DNA from: JBGTFE01 sp036403235
Lineage (GTDB): Bacteria; Acidobacteriota; Blastocatellia; Pyrinomonadales; Pyrinomonadaceae
Assembly: GCA_036403235.1 (NCBI GenBank)
Contig: DASWRI010000002.1
Span: forward strand, 1-23,912
Direction of reading: 5' to 3'
Length of the DNA stretch: 23,912 bases
A program made the translations under genes and the position numbers. The notes beneath the pieces are model-generated. The model had not been told where the DNA came from, made no database searches, and was given only the letters and a program-made list of their open reading frames with translations. Shown in pieces: positions 7,378 through 14,991 of this stretch (position 1 is the first letter of the stretch; each line of letters opens with the position of its first letter).

Positions 7378-8901
7378 ATGCCTTTGCTCGAAATGAAACA
7401 AATCACGAAGGAATTTCCCGGCGTGAAGGCGCTCGACGGCGTGACGTTCGACCTGGAGAGGGGCGAATTTCACGCGCTCGTAGGCGAAAACGGCGCGGGA
7501 AAATCGACTCTGATGAAAGTTCTTTCGGGCGTTTATCCGGCGGGAACATACGGCGGCGAAATTGTCGTCGATGGCCAGCCGAAACAGTTTCAAAACATCC
7601 GCGAAGCCGAAAACGCGGGAATCGCCATCATTTTCCAGGAGCTTTCGCTGGTCAAGGAATTGACCGTCGGCGAAAACATTTTTCTCGGCCGCGAGCCGTC
7701 GCGGTTCGGCGTCATAAATTGGTCGGAGCTTTATCATCGCGCGACAAAATTACTGAAGGATTTGCATCTCGCGATTGACCCGCGAACGCCGGTCGGAAAC
7801 CTGGGAATCGGACAGCAGCAGCTCGTCGAAATTGCCAAAGCCTTGTCGCAAAACGCGAAACTTCTGGTTTTGGACGAGCCGACCGCCGCTTTGACCGAAT
7901 CGGAAGTCGAAACGCTTTTCGCGATTCTGGACAAATTAAAGACGCGCGGTGTCGGGATGATTTATATCTCGCACAAACTCGACGAAGTCTTTGCGATGAG
8001 CGATAGAATCACGGTTTTGCGCGATGGGCGAACGGTCGGAACCAGCAAAAGAGAAGATTTGACGAAAGAAAAAGTCATCGCCTTGATGGTCGGGCGCGAG
8101 GTCGGCGATATTTTCCCGAAACAAACGCACAAATTCGGCGAGACGATTCTCGAAGTCAAAAATCTGACGGCTTTCGAAGCCGAAGCGCCGCACAAAAAAT
8201 TGGTCGAGGACGTTTCTTTTGCGGTCAGAAAAGGCGAAGTTCTTGGTATAGCCGGATTGATGGGCGCGGGTCGGAGCGAGCTTTTGATGACGATTTTCGG
8301 TGCCTGGCTCGGACGAACTTCGGGCGAGATTCGCGTCGAAGGCCGCCGCGTCGAGATAGATTCGCCCGCCGCGGCTATTAAAAACGGCATCGGTTTTGTC
8401 ACCGAAGACCGAAAGCGTTTCGGTTTGATTCTCGAACAGACGATTCTGGACAATATGACGCTCGCCGGGCTCAAACAAATTTCCGGCGCGATTTTAACAA
8501 ACCGGACGCGCGAAACAATCGCTTCAAAAGGCGCGATGCAGTCTCTGCGCGTCAAGGCAAATTCGCCCCTGACGGTCGCCAACACGCTTTCGGGCGGAAA
8601 CCAGCAAAAGGTCGTTCTTGGAAAATGGCTTTTGACGCATCCGAAAGTTTTATTTCTTGACGAGCCGACGCGCGGCATCGACGTCGGCGCAAAACAGGAA
8701 ATTTACGCGGAAATCAATCGTCTGGCGAAAGAAGGTCTGGCAATCGTGATGGTTTCATCGGAGCTGCCCGAAGTGCTCGGATTGTCCGACAGAATCTTAG
8801 TTTTGCACGAGGGGAAACTGACGGGCGAATTTTCCAGAACGGAAGCGACGCCCGAAAAAGTAATGGTCGCGGCAACGGGCGAATCGAAAGTGATGGTTTA
8901 A
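7378..8901 (+). CDS. xylG: Xylose-type sugar ABC transporter, double ATPase subunit (XylG-like)
   Basis: This 507-residue protein has two fused ABC domains, as in the CUT2 sugar importers (E. coli XylG is of similar length). Domain 1 has Walker A GENGAGKST, signature LGIGQQQLVEIAKAL, Walker B LLVLDEP and the switch ISH. Domain 2 has a degenerate Walker A (GLMGAGRSE), signature LSGGNQQKVVLGKW and Walker B VLFLDEPTRGIDVG. The start LLEMKQITKEF and the segment FQELSLVKELTVGENIFLG match XylG closely. It powers import of a pentose, probably xylose, through the permease that follows. I start it at ATG 7378 because family homology begins there; an upstream TTG would add 37 unmatched residues. No Shine-Dalgarno sequence is visible. 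The stop is 29 bases before the permease gene. Confidence 0.9.
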   Translation: MPLLEMKQITKEFPGVKALDGVTFDLERGEFHALVGENGAGKSTLMKVLSGVYPAGTYGGEIVVDGQPKQFQNIREAENAGIAIIFQELSLVKELTVGENIFLGREPSRFGVINWSELYHRATKLLKDLHLAIDPRTPVGNLGIGQQQLVEIAKALSQNAKLLVLDEPTAALTESEVETLFAILDKLKTRGVGMIYISHKLDEVFAMSDRITVLRDGRTVGTSKREDLTKEKVIALMVGREVGDIFPKQTHKFGETILEVKNLTAFEAEAPHKKLVEDVSFAVRKGEVLGIAGLMGAGRSELLMTIFGAWLGRTSGEIRVEGRRVEIDSPAAAIKNGIGFVTEDRKRFGLILEQTILDNMTLAGLKQISGAILTNRTRETIASKGAMQSLRVKANSPLTVANTLSGGNQQKVVLGKWLLTHPKVLFLDEPTRGIDVGAKQEIYAEINRLAKEGLAIVMVSSELPEVLGLSDRILVLHEGKLTGEFSRTEATPEKVMVAATGESKVMV

Positions 8902-8930
8902 GCAGGAGTTTTCAAAATTCGGAGAAATCA

Positions 8931-10229
8931 ATGAAAAAATGTCCGAAATGTAATCGAGCCTATTCAGACGATAGTTTGGCTTTTTGTTTGGAAGACGGCG
9001 CGCTTCTGACTGCTTCGAACGAAACGGACAAAACGCTTGTGCTGCCGGATGAAAAGGTGACCGTAGTCAAACAAAAAGAATCGGGTTCGGCGGAAGAAAA
9101 AACGGGCTTTAAGATAGAAACTTCATCGCTTCGGGCTTACACGATGCTCGGCGCTTTGATTTTGATTTGGCTTTTCTTTTACTGGCAGACGGGCGGGATT
9201 TTTCTGACGCCGCGCAATCTTTCCAATTTGATGCTGCAAATGAGCGTGACGGGAATTTTGGCGGTCGGAATGTTGATGGTGATTGTTTCGGGCAATATCG
9301 ATTTGTCGGTCGGCTCGGTTTTAGGTCTGGCCGGCGGCGTGGCGGCGATTTTGCTGACGAATTATGAATACGGGCTGGTGGCTTCGATTTTGGCGGCTGT
9401 CGTCGTCGCGACTTTAATCGGCGCGTTTCACGGATTTTTGACGGCCTATTTTAATATTCCGGCCTTTATCGTCACGCTCGGCGGGCTGCTCGCCTGGCGC
9501 GGCGCTATCAAGGGAATTTCGAAATCCGAGACGATTCCGATTGCCGACCCGACTTTTAAGCTGCTCGGACAGGGAAATATCGACATCGTTTCGGGCTGGA
9601 TTCTGGCCGCGCTCGGGATTTTGTTCGTTTTGTTTCTTGCCTACCGGCGCGCGCAATCGGTGAAAACTTACGAGCTCGGAAACGCCGATTACAAGGGCGA
9701 GGCGCTGAAGGCGATTTTGCCAATCGCGGCCATCGTCGCGTTTATATATGTGATGAACTCGGCCGACGGCGTTCCGCTTCCGGTGCTGATTTTTCTCGGT
9801 ATCGCAATTCTGGGCGTTTTTATCACCAATGCGACGACGTTCGGGCGCTATCTTTACGCGATTGGCGGAAACTCGGATGCGGCCAGACTTTCGGGAATCA
9901 ATACAAAACTGAACGTTTTGAAAGTTTTTGCGCTGCTCGGCGTTTTGACCGGAATCGCGGCGGTGATTTTTACGGCCAGACAGGGAAGCGCCGCGCCCGA
10001 TGCCGGAGTTTTGAAGGAGCTCGACGCGATTGCCGCCTGCGTTATCGGCGGCGCTTCATTGATGGGCGGTCGCGGAACGATTTTCGGCGCGTGTCTCGGC
10101 GCTCTGATTATGGCGAGTCTCGACAACGGCATGTCTTTGCTCAACGTCCGCGATTTTATGCAGGAACTTATCAAAGGCACGATTTTGGTCGCCGCCGTCG
10201 GGCTTGATATGATTGGAAAGAAATCTTAA
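8931..10229 (+). CDS. xylH: Xylose-type ABC permease (XylH-like) with fused N-terminal zinc ribbon
   Basis: This 432-residue protein has two parts. Residues 1-25 are a short zinc-ribbon-like module (CPKC at 4-7, a third Cys at 19 in FCLEDG), of the kind that starts many Blastocatellia proteins. A charged linker runs to about 65. Residues about 68-432 are a CUT2 permease with roughly ten membrane segments, including GMLMVIVSGNIDLSVGSV, FIVTLGGLLAWRG, AIGGNSDAARLSGI and IGGASLMGGRGTIFG. E. coli XylH has about 393 residues and no ribbon, so the N-terminus is an addition. The ribbon start is real: GGAG at 8921-8924 sits 6 bases ahead of ATG, and the ribbon is in frame without a break. It would lie in the cytoplasm near the ATPase. 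Confidence 0.9.
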   Translation: MKKCPKCNRAYSDDSLAFCLEDGALLTASNETDKTLVLPDEKVTVVKQKESGSAEEKTGFKIETSSLRAYTMLGALILIWLFFYWQTGGIFLTPRNLSNLMLQMSVTGILAVGMLMVIVSGNIDLSVGSVLGLAGGVAAILLTNYEYGLVASILAAVVVATLIGAFHGFLTAYFNIPAFIVTLGGLLAWRGAIKGISKSETIPIADPTFKLLGQGNIDIVSGWILAALGILFVLFLAYRRAQSVKTYELGNADYKGEALKAILPIAAIVAFIYVMNSADGVPLPVLIFLGIAILGVFITNATTFGRYLYAIGGNSDAARLSGINTKLNVLKVFALLGVLTGIAAVIFTARQGSAAPDAGVLKELDAIAACVIGGASLMGGRGTIFGACLGALIMASLDNGMSLLNVRDFMQELIKGTILVAAVGLDMIGKKS

Positions 10230-10258
10230 TTTTTACAAATTTTTCAGGAGATATTTTG

Positions 10259-11344
10259 ATGCGATTAAAACCTTTAGTTTTTTTAATTTTCGCTTTTTTT
10301 GTCGGAGCCTGCGTTCAGGCGCCGAAAGAGCAAGGCAACACGACCGGCAGTAAAACTTCCGACCCGAATAAAAAAATCAAAATCGGTTTTTCGATGGATA
10401 CGGTCAAAGAAGAACGCTGGCAGCGCGACCAGAACGCTTTTCAAAAACGTTGCGACGAGCTTAAAGCGCAAGTTGACTGCGTTATCACGGTTGCCGACAA
10501 CAAAGCCGACAAACAGGCCAACGACGTCGATAATCTTTTGACGCAGGGAGTTGACGTGCTGGTCATCGCGCCGCACGACGCGACACAGGCCGCCTCGATG
10601 GTCGAAAAGGCAAAAGCAAAAGGCGTTCCGGTTATCAGCTACGACCGTTTGATAAATTCCGATAAAATCGACCTGTATATCTCTCATCAAGTTCCGGTGA
10701 TGGGACAAAAAATCGCCGAGTACGCTTTGCAGAACGCGCCTGAAGGAAATTACGTGATGGTTTACGGCGCGGGAACCGACAACAACGCCGTGATTTTTAA
10801 AAAAGAACAGCTCAAAGTTTTGCAGTCGGCCATCGACAGCGGGAAAATCAAAATCGTCGCCGACCAGTTTATAACCGACTGGAAACCCGAAGAAGCTTTA
10901 AAAATGGCCGAAAACGCTTTGACGCAAAACAGCGACAACATCAAGGCATTCGTCGTTTCCAACGACGGAATGGCGGGCGGCGTTATTTCCGCGCTCGAAA
11001 AAAGAGGTTTGGCGGGCAAAATTCTCGTCACCGGACAGGACGCGCAGAAAGACGCTCTGCAGCGCATCGCCGAAGGAACGCAGTCAATGACGATTTACAA
11101 ACCGATTATTCCGCTGGCGAGCGGCGCGGTCGATGCGGCGATGAAGCTGGCGAAAAAAGAGGCTCTGACCGGCACGACGATGTTTAAAAACGACACCATC
11201 AACAAGGAAATTCCGGCGATACTGCTCGAAGCGACCGTCGTCGACAAAAATAATCTGATGGACACGGTCATCAAGGACGGCTACGCCACGTATGAAGAAG
11301 TTTACAAAAACGTCCCGGCCGACAAGCGTCCGCCGCAGAAGTAA
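10259..11344 (+). CDS. xylF: Xylose-type periplasmic binding lipoprotein (XylF-like)
   Basis: This 361-residue protein is the sugar receptor of the importer. The signal peptide ends in a lipobox FVGAC (Cys at 18), so it is a lipoprotein rather than the free periplasmic XylF of E. coli. The mature part opens KIKIGFSMDTVKEERWQRDQ and contains TQGVDVLVIAPHD, KGVPVISYDRLIN and DLYISHQ, the pattern of XylF-type type-I binding proteins. Later VVSNDGMAGG and VTGQDAQ complete the two-lobed fold. The ATG at 10259 has CAGGAG 8 bases upstream; the TTG just before it is not needed. The gene lies 29 bases after the permease and closes the operon. Element E follows the stop directly. Sugar specificity is inferred from family resemblance. 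Confidence 0.9.
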   Translation: MRLKPLVFLIFAFFVGACVQAPKEQGNTTGSKTSDPNKKIKIGFSMDTVKEERWQRDQNAFQKRCDELKAQVDCVITVADNKADKQANDVDNLLTQGVDVLVIAPHDATQAASMVEKAKAKGVPVISYDRLINSDKIDLYISHQVPVMGQKIAEYALQNAPEGNYVMVYGAGTDNNAVIFKKEQLKVLQSAIDSGKIKIVADQFITDWKPEEALKMAENALTQNSDNIKAFVVSNDGMAGGVISALEKRGLAGKILVTGQDAQKDALQRIAEGTQSMTIYKPIIPLASGAVDAAMKLAKKEALTGTTMFKNDTINKEIPAILLEATVVDKNNLMDTVIKDGYATYEEVYKNVPADKRPPQK

Positions 11345-11391
11345 CTGAAAACTGAAAACTGAAAACTGAAAATTATTTACTTTTCAGTTTT
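11345..11391. repeat. Heptamer-periodic repeat after xylF (element E)
   Basis: Directly after the xylF stop, the 7-mer ACTGAAA is repeated four times to about 11372. AAAACTGAAAA at 11362-11372 pairs perfectly with TTTTCAGTTTT at 11381-11391 around an 8-base loop. The right arm holds only one heptamer, so several registers of pairing are possible. It probably marks the 3' end of the operon and is the clearest tandem member of the five-element family. Confidence 0.85.
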
Positions 11392-11424
11392 GTGCAACTT
11401 TTATAAAAAATCTGCATCTAAGTA

Positions 11425-11500
11425 AGTCCTGGGGGTGATATTATATGATAAATGATAATACCAACGGGGCGGCCGGCAGATAATAGGTCGCACCCGAAAA
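11425..11500 (+). ncRNA. Possible structured RNA upstream of a strong terminator
   Basis: The sequence can fold into a closed three-way shape. An outer stem pairs GGGTG near 11434 with CACCC near 11491. One inner stem pairs TATTAT with ATAATA around 11440-11460. A second inner stem pairs GCGGCC with GGTCGC (one G-T pair) around 11469-11490. A strong intrinsic terminator follows within about 15 bases. This could be a small RNA or the aptamer of a leader element, but it matches no riboswitch class I can recall. No start codon and ribosome site suggest a protein here. Confidence 0.3.
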
Positions 11501-11504
11501 CAAA

Positions 11505-11546
11505 TAAAAAAAGAGCGGTATGCTTCGGTATGCCGCTCTTTTTTTG
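11505..11546 (+). terminator. Strong intrinsic terminator with UUCG loop
   Basis: AAAGAGCGGTATGC and GTATGCCGCTCTTT form a 14-pair stem, with two G-U pairs, closed by a TTCG tetraloop and followed by a run of seven Ts. A-rich sequence precedes the stem, so it may work in both directions. It separates the xyl operon and the possible RNA from the copper ATPase promoter. Confidence 0.9.
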
Positions 11547-11573
11547 CCTTTCCGGAAAAAAATGAAACGGCGC

Positions 11574-11605
11574 TTGACCTGACATTCGCTGTCAGGTTGT
11601 AGAAT
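11574..11605 (+). promoter_or_regulatory. MerR/CueR-type promoter of the copper ATPase gene
   Basis: TTGACC (11574-11579) and TAGAAT (11600-11605) are separated by 20 bases, longer than the usual 17. Within this spacer lies a perfect dyad: ACCTGACA (11577-11584) and TGTCAGGT (11590-11597) around TTCGC. This is the architecture bound by MerR-family activators such as CueR and ZntR, which untwist an over-long spacer; the E. coli copA promoter also begins TTGACCTT with an ACCTTCC dyad. No MerR-family gene is in the window, so the regulator must be encoded elsewhere. Confidence 0.75.
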
Positions 11606-11643
11606 AATTTTGTCGCGAAAATTTAACGGGCGGCGAGAAAAAT

Positions 11644-14154
11644 ATGATGAGGACGAATTCAATTGAAAGCGAAAATTACACAGACCCGATTTGCGGTATG
11701 AACGTGCGGCTGGAGACGGCGCGCGGCGAAATCGAGTTTCAGGGAAAAAAATATTATTTCTGCTCGAAAAGCTGTCTGGAAACATTCAAGCGGCAAAACA
11801 ATATTCAAGCTGCGCCACCGGCAAATTTCGTGCAAATCGGCAGAAAATCAGACGATGCGATGCAGTTTGACGCGAACGGAACGCACGTCGACCCAATTTG
11901 CAAAATGCTCGTCAGTCCTGAAACGGCCGCCGGAAAATTCGAGCACGAAGGGGAAACTTTTTATTTCTGCTCAAACGGATGTTTGAACAAATTTCGCCAG
12001 AATCCGCGCGCGTTTCTCGAAGAAAAAAAGGAAGAACAAGTCGAAGGCGCGGGCGTTGAATACACGTGCCCGATGCATCCCGAAATCGTGCAAATCGGCT
12101 CTGGAAGCTGCCCGATTTGCGGAATGGCGCTCGAGCCGACAGTTTTGACTCTGGACGATGCGCCCGACCCGGAATTCGTCGATATGAAGCGTCGATTCTG
12201 GATTTCGGCAATGCTCACACTTCCGGTATTTGCGCTCGCAATGGCAGAGATGCTGCCAAATTTTCACTCGATAATTTCTCCGAAAACTTCAATCTGGCTT
12301 CAATTCGTTTTCGCGACGCCGGTCGTCGTCTGGGGCGGATTTCCGTTTTTTCAGAGAGCTTTGGCTTCGTTGAAAAACGCGAGTCCGAATATGTTTACGC
12401 TGATTGCCGTCGGAACAGGCGCGGCGTTTATTTTTAGTCTTTTTGCGCTTTTTGCGCCGAACGTTTTTCCCGATTCGATGCGCGACGCGCACACCGGACT
12501 CGTCGCCGCATATTTTGAAGCGGCGGCCGTCATCACGACGCTCGTTTTGCTCGGACAGGTTTTGGAGTTGCGCGCGCGCAGCCAAGCTTCGGGCGCGATT
12601 AAAGAGCTTTTGGGACTCGCGCCCGAAACTGCAATCGTCATTTTTGAAGACGGGACGGAAAGCGTCGTTGCGCTCAAAGACGTACAAATCGGGGCGACTC
12701 TGCGGGTACGAGCGAACGAGAAAATACCGACCGACGGCTCGATTCTGGAAGGCGAGACTTCAGTTGATGAATCGATGGTCACGGGCGAGTCGATTCCGAT
12801 TGAAAAATCGGCGGGCGATAAAGTTATCGGCGGGACGATTAACGGACGGCGCGCATTTACGATGAAGGCGGAAAAAATAGGAAGCGACACGCTGCTCGCG
12901 CAAATCGTTCGAATGGTCGGCGAAGCACAACGGTCGCGCGCTCCGATTCAGCGTCTGGCGGACGTCGTTTCGGGTTATTTTGTCCCGGCGGTAATCGTCG
13001 CGGCGATTGTTGCTTTTGCAGTCTGGTTTGTTTTTGCGGGGCTCAGCTACGCGCTCGTCGCGGCGGTTTCGGTCTTGATTATCGCCTGCCCGTGCGCTCT
13101 CGGGCTGGCGACTCCGATGTCGATAATGGTCGGAACGGGACACGGCGCGCGGCACGGCGTTCTGGTAAAAAAAGCCGAAGCGCTCGAAGTTTTAGCGAAA
13201 GTCGACACGATTGTCGTCGATAAAACCGGAACGCTGACCGAAGGAAAACCGCGTCTGCAAAACGTCTCGGCGCTCGCGGGTTTTGACGAAAACGAAATCC
13301 TGAAATTTGCCGCAAGTCTCGAAAAATCGAGCGAGCACCCGCTCGCCGAAGCCATCTTAAAGGGCGCGGAAAAAAGAAAAATCGGGCTTTCAAAAGTCGA
13401 AAATTTTGAATCCGAAACCGGCAGGGGCGTCAGCGGCACGATTGAAAACAGAAAAATTCTGCTCGGCAACGAAAGATTTATGAGCGAGAACAGTATTGCT
13501 CTATCGCAAACGGAGCGCGTCGACGCGCTTCGCGCCGAAGGGCAAACCGTGATGTACGTCGCTTTTGACGCAAAATTGGCCGGATTTCTGGGCGTCGCCG
13601 ACACGATAAAAGAATCTGCCAAAGAAGCCGTCGACAATCTGCAACGGCAAAAAATCGAGGTCGTAATGATGACCGGCGATAACCTGAAAACGGCGCGTGC
13701 CGCAGCGTTAAAACTAGGAATCGATAAAGTTTACGCCGATGTTCTGCCCGAACAAAAAGCTGAAAAAATAAAAGAGCTGCAATTGCATGGAAAAACGGTC
13801 GCGATGGCCGGCGACGGCGTCAACGATGCGCCCGCACTGGCGCAGGCCGACGTCGGCATCGCGATGGGAACGGGAACGGATATTGCCGTCGAATCAGCCG
13901 GAATCACGCTTTTAAGAGGCGATTTGCGCGGAATTCTGCGGGCGCGACGCTTGAGCGCGGCGACGATGAAAAATATTCGCCAGAATCTGTTTTTCGCGTT
14001 TATTTATAATCTCGTTGGCGTGCCCGTCGCGGCCGGTATTTTGTATCCGATTTTCGGTCTTCTTTTATCACCGATGATTGCGAGCGCGGCCATGACTTTC
14101 AGCTCGGTTTCGGTAATTCTGAACGCGCTTCGCCTGAGGAGCGTTAAATTATAA
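11644..14154 (+). CDS. copA: Copper-exporting P1B-type ATPase with two YHS domains
   Basis: This 836-residue protein pumps Cu(I) out of the cytoplasm using ATP. The N-terminus has, in order, a YHS/TRASH domain (DPICGMNV to CSKSCLETF, about 13-51), a second YHS (DPICKMLV to CSNGCLNKF, about 82-122) and a heavy-metal-binding domain (YTCPMHPEIV to CPICGMALEP, about 134-161). They replace the GMxCxxC domains of many CopA proteins. The membrane part has the metal-path CPC in IIACPCALGLATP (C482, C484). The catalytic loop has DKTGTLTEG (phosphorylated D526), SEHPLAEA (H565), MTGDN and GDGVNDAPAL. The last membrane helices carry YN and MTFSS, ligands typical of the Cu(I) group. The ATG at 11644 is followed by another at 11647; the Shine-Dalgarno sequence is weak. 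The MerR-type promoter upstream fits metal induction. Confidence 0.95.
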   Translation: MMRTNSIESENYTDPICGMNVRLETARGEIEFQGKKYYFCSKSCLETFKRQNNIQAAPPANFVQIGRKSDDAMQFDANGTHVDPICKMLVSPETAAGKFEHEGETFYFCSNGCLNKFRQNPRAFLEEKKEEQVEGAGVEYTCPMHPEIVQIGSGSCPICGMALEPTVLTLDDAPDPEFVDMKRRFWISAMLTLPVFALAMAEMLPNFHSIISPKTSIWLQFVFATPVVVWGGFPFFQRALASLKNASPNMFTLIAVGTGAAFIFSLFALFAPNVFPDSMRDAHTGLVAAYFEAAAVITTLVLLGQVLELRARSQASGAIKELLGLAPETAIVIFEDGTESVVALKDVQIGATLRVRANEKIPTDGSILEGETSVDESMVTGESIPIEKSAGDKVIGGTINGRRAFTMKAEKIGSDTLLAQIVRMVGEAQRSRAPIQRLADVVSGYFVPAVIVAAIVAFAVWFVFAGLSYALVAAVSVLIIACPCALGLATPMSIMVGTGHGARHGVLVKKAEALEVLAKVDTIVVDKTGTLTEGKPRLQNVSALAGFDENEILKFAASLEKSSEHPLAEAILKGAEKRKIGLSKVENFESETGRGVSGTIENRKILLGNERFMSENSIALSQTERVDALRAEGQTVMYVAFDAKLAGFLGVADTIKESAKEAVDNLQRQKIEVVMMTGDNLKTARAAALKLGIDKVYADVLPEQKAEKIKELQLHGKTVAMAGDGVNDAPALAQADVGIAMGTGTDIAVESAGITLLRGDLRGILRARRLSAATMKNIRQNLFFAFIYNLVGVPVAAGILYPIFGLLLSPMIASAAMTFSSVSVILNALRLRSVKL

Positions 14155-14208
14155 TTCCCGTTCGGCTTTTTGGTTTTCAACAATTTCGATACGCCGCGCT
14201 CAAATTTC

Positions 14209-14242
14209 AAATAAATAAAGGAATATCCCTGATTTATTTTTA
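14209..14242 (+). terminator. AT-rich terminator-like hairpin after copA
   Basis: AAATAAAT (14209-14216) pairs with ATTTATTT (14232-14239), and GGA/TCC (14220-14222 with 26-28) extends the fold inside. A short T run follows. The stem is mostly A-T, so termination may be weak, but it is the only candidate for ending the copA transcript. Confidence 0.4.
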
Positions 14243-14333
14243 CTAAAAATTATAAATCGTGTATTATAAACTGCAAATTTCCGGCAGAGAAGCTTGCCGC
14301 CGCCCACCCCGCCACTCGCAGATTAAAATTTTC

Positions 14334-14368
14334 TTGACAATTATCGGAAGATAGCTTAAATTAAGCTA
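14334..14368 (+). promoter_or_regulatory. Consensus promoter overlapped by a palindromic operator
   Basis: TTGACA (14334-14339), a 17-base spacer and TAAATT (14357-14362) make a near-consensus sigma-70 promoter. A perfect palindrome, TAGCTTAA and TTAAGCTA around a central A (14352-14368), covers the -10 box, the position expected for a repressor operator. The only reading frame downstream before 14640 is a 37-codon one at 14467. Confidence 0.6.
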
Positions 14369-14466
14369 AATTTTAACTCAATAAAGTTTGCGACCGATTA
14401 CATAGGCACTTGAGAATGGTTTTGGCTACCAATTTGATAGCTAAAAGCATTAAGGATTGCGGATTG

Positions 14467-14580
14467 ATGAAAGGGTTGTTTTTCGTCGGATTTCTTATCG
14501 TTTTGCTTTGTGAAACTTTTAAGAAAGCGCAGATTCCTGCTTTGGCCGAACTGTCTTCGATTTTATATTTTTTACTTTAA
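14467..14580 (+). CDS. Possible 37-residue hydrophobic small protein
   Basis: The frame starts MKGLFFVGFLIVLLCETFKK and ends LYFLL before TAA. It has one hydrophobic helix after a short basic start, then a mixed tail. AAGGA lies about 10 bases upstream of the ATG and the promoter at 14334 points toward it. Nothing in the sequence gives a function; it could be a membrane microprotein, a leader peptide or chance. A similar tiny frame follows a similar promoter at 22646, which slightly raises the odds that it is real. Confidence 0.25.
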   Translation: MKGLFFVGFLIVLLCETFKKAQIPALAELSSILYFLL

Positions 14581-14879
14581 ACTAGTCGTTTCCATGACGG
14601 GTATGTATAAAAAAGTTATAGCAATTATTTAGCGAGTTTCGTAATAAAATTTAATAAATTCGACACTCCCGAAAAACTTTTTTATAAACGGCAAAAATGA
14701 ATGATGACAATCGTTCAATTTTCAAGAGATTACATTTTTCATCTGGAAAAAAATATTTTTGACTGATAATTTTCAAATAATTTTGCGGATTGAAAAATAA
14801 GCCGAGATTGAAAAGATGCAGATTGAAACGTGTAATATAAATTCTTTGTTTAGTGCATTTAGTTAGCAAACGAGATTAG

Positions 14880-14908
14880 TTGACAGGCAATTATTAATTA
14901 ATCAATAT
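14880..14908 (+). promoter_or_regulatory. Promoter-like sequence in the gene-poor region
   Basis: TTGACA at 14880-14885 is followed after 17 bases by CAATAT. The spacer contains the palindrome ATTAATTAAT. The DNA here is very AT-rich, so a chance match is quite possible. It points toward the YD-repeat gene, as does the next candidate about 80 bases downstream. Confidence 0.35.
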
Positions 14909-14961
14909 TGTTTTTAATTTTTAGTTTGCTTTAAAATTTTTTGAAAAAGTAATTTTAGGGG

Positions 14962-14991
14962 TTGACAAGATTTGTTTTTTAGGACTAGGAT
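14962..14991 (+). promoter_or_regulatory. Probable promoter of the YD-repeat gene leader
   Basis: TTGACA (14962-14967), an 18-base spacer and TAGGAT (14986-14991) make a good promoter. TTAGG and CCTAA flank the -10 box. Transcription from here would give a leader of about 265 bases before the ATG at 15265, ending in the terminator-like hairpin at 15191-15238. Confidence 0.5.

Noticed and set aside
11425..11500. Self-cleaving ribozyme or known riboswitch
   Set aside because: Compared from memory with hammerhead, twister, HDV-like, ZTP, TPP, guanidine and fluoride motifs. None of the required conserved cores is present.
11441..11785. 114-codon minus-strand frame across the copA promoter
   Set aside because: It runs through the terminator, the MerR-type promoter and the copA start, and the product has no recognisable features.
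14651..14869. 72-codon minus-strand frame
   Set aside because: It lies in AT-rich DNA and is Lys/Phe/Leu/Ile-rich, with no motif, signal peptide or ribosome site. Treated as chance.
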